Part shown: in pieces, positions 58,460-64,000 of the stretch | How positions within the stretch are numbered: position 1 is the first letter of the stretch | How the letters are laid out: the number at the start of each line of letters is the position of its first letter | Source: Macrotrachela quadricornifera | Lineage: Eukaryota; Rotifera; Eurotatoria; Philodinida; Philodinidae | DNA length: 64,000 nt | NCBI GenBank assembly: GCA_022393335.1 | Contig: JAJEKB010020682.1 | Location: forward strand, 79,620-143,619 | Reading direction: 5' to 3' | Position numbers and translations under genes: made by a program | The notes under the pieces: model-generated | What the model saw: the letters and a program-made list of their open reading frames with translations, nothing else | Databases searched by the model: none | Told to the model about the DNA's origin: nothing

Positions 58460-60480
58460 TCAATAACGCATAAATTTTTGAATTCGATGATTATTTGCAT
58501 CTGCTACATACAAATTAAGTTGATTATCGAGTCTTACAGATCTAGGTGTATTAAGTGTAGTAGCATTATCACCACTTACACTTGTAATTCCTGCAATGGT
58601 TGTACCAGTTAATTGTCCACTATAGTAAAATTGAATACGATGATTACTTCTATCAACAACATACATATTACCCATTGGATCAAGTATTGCATCTGTAGGA
58701 CTATTCAGATATGTTGCTGTTGTACCCGAGAATCCGCTTACATTACCTACAGCTAACGTCCAAGTATTTTCACCAAATACAATTCGAACAATATTGTGAG
58801 CATCACGATTGGCAACAAATAGACTGTTTGAAAATGAATCAAAATGTAAACCTGAAGGAGAATATAACTGTGTATTATTAGTTCCTGCTCCAATACCACC
58901 AAATAACAAGGTGCCATTAAGAACACCGGATGCATATGACATTATGCAATGATTCCCTTGATCTGCTATATATAGTGTACCTGATGTTGGATTAACAACA
59001 ATACCATATGGCGCATTTAATAAATTACTCGAGAATCCAGACGAACCTACAAAAACATTTTCAAGAAATATGTTTATCATCATTATATTGTCATACCTGT
59101 TGTTCCAGCAACTGTTGTTCCTGAAGTAGAATCTTTAGGCCAGAATTGAATTCTATGATTGATAGAATCTGATATATAAAGATTATCGTTTGAATCTAAT
59201 ATCACTCTAATTGGTCGATATAGTTGCGATGAAGATGAACCAGCTGTTATATTTCCGGCCATTGTCGTACCGACAGAAGAACCAAACATATACTTTTGAA
59301 TTCGATGGTTGAGGTTATCAGCGATATAGAGATTATTCGCATTGTCCAGTACGAGATCCAAAGGTGTATTTAGTTGGTTGCTATTAGAACCGGAACTACC
59401 ACTAATTCCAGCCACTGTAATACCGGTTGAATTCCATCGAAGTTCACGTACATCACCTATAAAAGAAACAAATTCATGTCTATTTTCGAACAAAAATCAA
59501 TGTGTAACTGCAATAGTTGCAATTAAGAAAACGAAGTGATCTTACTTATTGTTGTTGTTTGTTTAGGTTTAATTAAAAGAGCAAGTAGAATAGCAACAAT
59601 GATTAAAATCAGAAGTACAGCAGCAAGTATAGATACAATGATACATCGACGTGTACATCTGATGAAGAAAAAACGTTTATTTTACTAGTAGTTATAAATG
59701 AATGATACAGTACTAACTTTGTTTTTTTGTTTGATTTAGGTTTTTGATGAAAATCTTTTGCGAGGCCTCTTTCATCTAATAAGTCATTTTTATTTGCCTT
59801 TTATTTTAAAAATAAATTTATACAAAAAAGAAAAATTATTTTTTTTACCTTGCTATCAACATTAATAATATCCTATAAAATTCATTATCAAATTTTAGTT
59901 AAGATGTATTTTTAACATGAAAGATTGTTTCTCACCTTATAAGGAGTTATTTTGGTTAATTTTGATAAAGAACTATTAGCTTTTGAATTACCTTGAATAT
60001 TATAATGTTGATAAATTTTTTGATTTTTCGTCGAATTATTAACTTGTGACAATGATGTCTTTATTACATTGCCATTGTTCTTCACCTACTCAAGAAAAAT
60101 ACAGGAAATTTTCCGAAAGAATTTCTTACTTGTGAAATAGAACTATGATATCGATGATATTTAGTAGCATTAATAGAATATGTTGATCCTTCTTCAAATT
60201 CTATTGGATTTCGAGCAGTTGATGATTTTGTATAATTTTTCTGATCATCTATGGCAGATGAAAGCTGTTCGTGTAAACTGCTTGTTAAACAAATATTTTT
60301 CGGTGTTCCGATGTTTTTATGGATGATTGTATGTGGTCGTCTTCTTTTAATCGATTGATGTTTATGCTAAAGACAGTTAATCAAAAAAATATACACAATA
60401 ATATGAAAAATGTATACTTTATTATCAACTGATCGAAGGCGAGAAATTCTTTCAACAGTTGGTTTACTTTGCTGTAGCAT
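58460..60480 (-). CDS. Type II membrane protein with an extracellular NHL-repeat propeller
   Basis: Eight exons join in frame to 537 aa: 60480-60418, 60366-60130, 60085-59936, 59872-59849 (a 24-nt microexon), 59797-59718, 59658-59546, 59456-59097 and 59046-58460. The first ~180 residues are polar and basic and presumably cytosolic. One transmembrane segment follows (VSILAAVLLILIIVAILLAL). The C-terminal half has NHL repeats, each with an N/S-G-N-x-Y-V/I-A/S-D-x-x-N-H-R-I-Q core (LYIADNLNHRIQKY, LYISDSINHRIQFW, LYIADQGNHCIMSY, MYVVDRSNHRIQFY, LYVADANNHRIQKF), forming a beta-propeller that binds protein or RNA ligands in other proteins. NHL membrane proteins of this plan are common in bdelloids. 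Splice phases all agree, so the model is strong; the ligand is unknown. Confidence 0.88.
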
Positions 60481-63462
60481 TTTAGAGTATGAATCGTCAT
60501 TACATTAAAGCATCTTTCTCAACAATAGTAAAATTAATTTTTTTTCTCTCTTTTTTATTATTCAAATCAGTTGAATGTGCATATCTGGCTTCATTGAAAA
60601 TCATTAGTTTTTATGCAAAGAGTCACTTCATATTCGTCATTGTCTTTTTTTTCTCCTTTAAGGAGAATTATTCAGAGTTATAATTAGTCCAACCCGATTG
60701 AGATGATTACACCGACCGACCGACCGACCTTCACCGGTTTTTATCGGTTTACAAAAACTGAATTTTACAACTTTTTCAGCAAGTTGTTTTTTTCTTAAAA
60801 GATTTATCAGTTTTATTTTTTTTGATTTCTTGAACAGCACAATTATAACAGTGTCACTTGATATAAAATTCTCAACTAATCGCATTAATGTTTTGCTACG
60901 GACTAGATTTAAGACAGCACTTCGATTCTAAAAAATATTATCTTTTTTCTATAAAACGTACATAAAAAAAATCGAAGATTCACACTAAAACAATTACATG
61001 TTAGGTAGAATTACCCTATTTTTCGAGAGAGAAATATCTTATATTCATCGTTTAATAACTCTACAGTAGAGATGTCCATCACGGTGCGGCGGCGGTAAGG
61101 CTTGACGAATTTGATCGATTAGCAGGAGCAACTCTAGTTTAAACCGATGATAGCCTTGAAAATCCAAAGATTTTTAAAAATACCATCGCGTTAGTGGCAG
61201 ACACTAAACCACTATAGCACGATGATCGGTTTGAAAATTCTAGACCGGTTACAATCCTGAGACTGTCTACACTTTGTTTAAGAATAAGAGCGACTCTAAA
61301 AACAAAAAGAAGGGAGAAGGATTTGTCCAAAAAACGGCCCCTAATGGATAGACTCATCTAAAACCATTTAAATCTATTCAAGCAGCTTCTCTCTCAGTCC
61401 TTCAACATTAGTTTTCTGCAGAGAATCGCATACTGGCATTCTTAGTCATAATGACCTGAAATCATTGTAAATATATCATGTTTTAGCATAGATGGAGTTA
61501 ATCAAGAGCTAGAAAATGATGCTAAAATGTGTGAGTAAATATACTGCGTTAGATATTTTTCATGGACGATTCTGTCAAAAATTTATCAAAAAGGAAGGGG
61601 CTCAGATTCTACAGATAATAGAGCAGATGTTCATATCGAAGCTACTATCTAGATAGAATACGCTACTTATACGGATTTCGCTATAAAGATCGTTACTTTA
61701 CCTTCTATGAAATTTTCCACTAGAAGGAACTGCCAATATTTGCGTTTTTAATATGTTCTTGGAAGAAAAGTTTAATTCGATATTTTTGATATATCATTCC
61801 TATAAAATAATATTTTTAGAACAGTAATTTTGAAAATGCTTTTTTTTTACTCTTTCATTCATATTTTAAAGTTTATTTTGAATAAAGGAACAAGTTATTA
61901 TAAAATTAAATATCTATTCCGAGTACGTTTAATAGACTTCTCTTGTAATTATTCGATAACAAATATTTCGAATGTGATTAATATACCCATGCAACACATT
62001 CCTAAGTCGAATATAATTGAAAATTTAGTGCATATCTCTATGCGAAGTGGTTGGTCATTAACTAATCACTCTTAATAATATTAGGTAATTATTCATATTA
62101 TATCTTATTTGATTGTCGGATAAACATTCATGGCACGTTACATGAGTTAAAGTGTAGCAATCGAGGATGCATTAATAATCCTGGAAGTATTTGTCATGAA
62201 ATGAATGTAAGACAAGGCTAGCAAAGGTACAGGATGATAAAGCATTTCACGCGCTCCCAATATATATATATATACTTAATAGAGTTGTAGAGAATTCCAC
62301 GGACTATGCGAATATGTAATAACTATTCTAAAAATGTTGATGTATAGGAATGTAAGATTAAAAATACCAAATTAAGATTTTTTTTTTCTAATGGGATATA
62401 TTCTGAAAAAGGAGACTTCAGCGCATCCTCCTATGATAAAAACTCAATCTCGTTTATTTTTGGCAAAAATGAGTTTTTTAAGAGATTCTTAACTGTGTTC
62501 GTATATAAAAGTATCTATGGCAGTACATAAGCATAAAATTCCATGAATAAGAAACATTATTGTTGAAAAATGACGAATCATGTTCAGACGCAGCGAGATC
62601 TGCTAGATTTTGTGCTAGATCTGTATGGTTACGAGATTGTCTTTCAAAATCTTTTTAGCAGTTAGTTGAAAAATTTTGCAAGATACAATTTCCAAAGGAT
62701 AGGAAGTAAAGATTAATCATTCATAAAAATAGATAACTCGTTTATACTGAGTTTGAATCACAATTATGAGTTTATCAAAAAATCAGTCGCGATCATGACT
62801 ATTGTGCAGCTCTATAATCATGATGCAGCATAATTACAAGGAAAAGATAAACTGAACTAAACTAGTAAATGAACAGAAAAGAGTAATAATAAGTGAAGAG
62901 AGAGAAAGAGAAATGTCTGTAATAATTAGCAAGATAAATTATGCAGGAAAATCAGATCTTTCATGCGTATTTCCTTGATTAGGATTTTGAGATTCATCTG
63001 CAGCCATTTTTGTCTGTTGTCGGTCTTGTTGAATAGGCTTCATTATGCGGTCTTTTTTGGTTGGCCGTGTCATACGCGCCCATGGACCGACATCGTCGTT
63101 CATTACAAAATTGTAAAGTACTTTGATCCAACTGATATAAAAATAAAATAAAATAAAATGATGTTAAAATTAAGAAGAGAGTATTTAGAGAGTCAAGAAA
63201 AAAAATGACGGTCCATATGACTGTCTAGGTCTTTTATTGATATATTCAAAGTCGAAGTAACAGTTCTTTATATAACTGACACAAAAACTCCTAAATTGTG
63301 AAAGCGTCAATATAATCAAATTCTGTTATATGCATGATGAAAAGAATAACATTTTTTTTTAGATCGATAATAAGCAATGTTTATCTATGTTTAAATGAAA
63401 TATTTGAATAACTTTCAAAAATCTTGGAAAAATAACATACTCGTTAGAATAAATTAAGACAA
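60481..63462. other. Intergenic region with a coding-like remnant
   Basis: An ACCG tetranucleotide run lies at 60711-60731. A + strand frame at 61830-62075, and a following stretch at about 62085-62215 after an AATATTAG acceptor-like site with Cys-containing text (CSNRGCINNPGSICHE), may be broken exons of one gene; no family recognised. Nothing else supported. Confidence 0.4.
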
Positions 63463-63765
63463 GTAACGCTCGTCCCTGCGACTCGCTTAACCCTCGACTG
63501 AATACAATACACTCAATATTTATCACCTAATTAAATTCTACATTTAGAAGTATCGTTACACAAACACATGCATACAAAAAGCCTATCTATTATTGCAAGG
63601 GTTGATCTTTTTACACGAAAGTTGTCTCCAATAGGAATGCATAGTTTTTTGTATGCATATATTTGTTCAGCAAGCGTTCTCAATATCGAATGCGATGAGA
63701 AGTGATAGATAATGCGTAGACTATACTCAGTCGAGGGTTAAGAGAGTCGCACCGACGCGTGTTAC
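63463..63765. repeat. 303-bp inverted-repeat element (MITE)
   Basis: Ends GTAACGCTCG...CGCGTGTTAC, with about 65-bp imperfect inverted arms sharing TTAACCCTCGACTGA. No coding capacity. Target duplication not clear. Confidence 0.7.
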
Positions 63766-64000
63766 CTGTTTTCGAAAAACTATTCACGCCAATTGATACC
63801 TCGCCCTTGAAAGCGCTTTGGTCAATTGTATAAACAAAACTATTATTTTAGAAAAAAAACATTTTTTTTGGGGTAAAACAAATTTTTTCGCCATATAATA
63901 AAATCTAATGATACCATTCGATTCTGCAGCCTCAAAAGCTTGTTGGTCAAACCCCATAAAAAATAAATTTTTCGTAAAAAACTTATCTTTTCTGAAAAAA
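63766..64000. other. Window end, no feature
   Basis: AT-rich sequence with A- and T-runs; nothing recognised. Confidence 0.5.

Overview
The window reads as nuclear DNA of a small AT-rich metazoan, most likely a bdelloid rotifer (Adineta/Rotaria type). This is inferred from the mix of families: degenerate F-box proteins, an EGF-7TM receptor, a type II membrane protein with an NHL propeller, an ankyrin-ART protein, PGRP, MACPF and Hint proteins, and prokaryote-like enzymes (Baeyer-Villiger monooxygenase, esterase). Genes are split by very short GT-AG introns, mostly 45-90 nt. No database search was possible.

Layout. 1-10 kb: a Cu/Zn superoxide dismutase gene (5 exons, probably secreted), an EGF-7TM receptor, a 1-kb palindromic TA-flanked element, two copies of a 0.55-kb repeat, and an esterase relic. 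10-17.4 kb: two F-box proteins facing each other, then relics of a HERC-type HECT ligase and a GNAT acetyltransferase. 18-24.1 kb: a secreted precursor with three MACPF units separated by RKKR/RRKR sites and broken by two in-frame stops, a Cys-rich/Hint gene that has lost the Hint cysteine, and an unidentified exon.

24.2-50.6 kb is the most unusual part. Six miniature genes (A-F), all on the + strand, each encode a 32-40 aa hydrophobic Pro/Cys-rich peptide. Each has a TATA box or TATA-like stretch, a 5'UTR intron ending just before the ATG, and a conserved upstream block with a dyad element. Copies B, C and D differ only synonymously over their first 13 codons, which is good evidence of selection on the peptide. 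The array is split between copies B and C by about 12 kb holding a palindromic MITE, a solo LTR, an intact membrane-anchored Baeyer-Villiger monooxygenase gene, a foldback element and a dead LINE. A non-autonomous hAT element with a perfect 8-bp target duplication lies after copy C.

50.6-64 kb: an ankyrin-ADP-ribosyltransferase gene, a membrane-anchored PGRP lacking a zinc-ligand Cys, a second PGRP relic, an eight-exon NHL gene on the minus strand, and a terminal MITE. Several genes (PGRP, MACPF, ART-like) belong to families often linked to defence or recognition, but nothing here shows that they act together. No rRNA, tRNA or CRISPR was seen.
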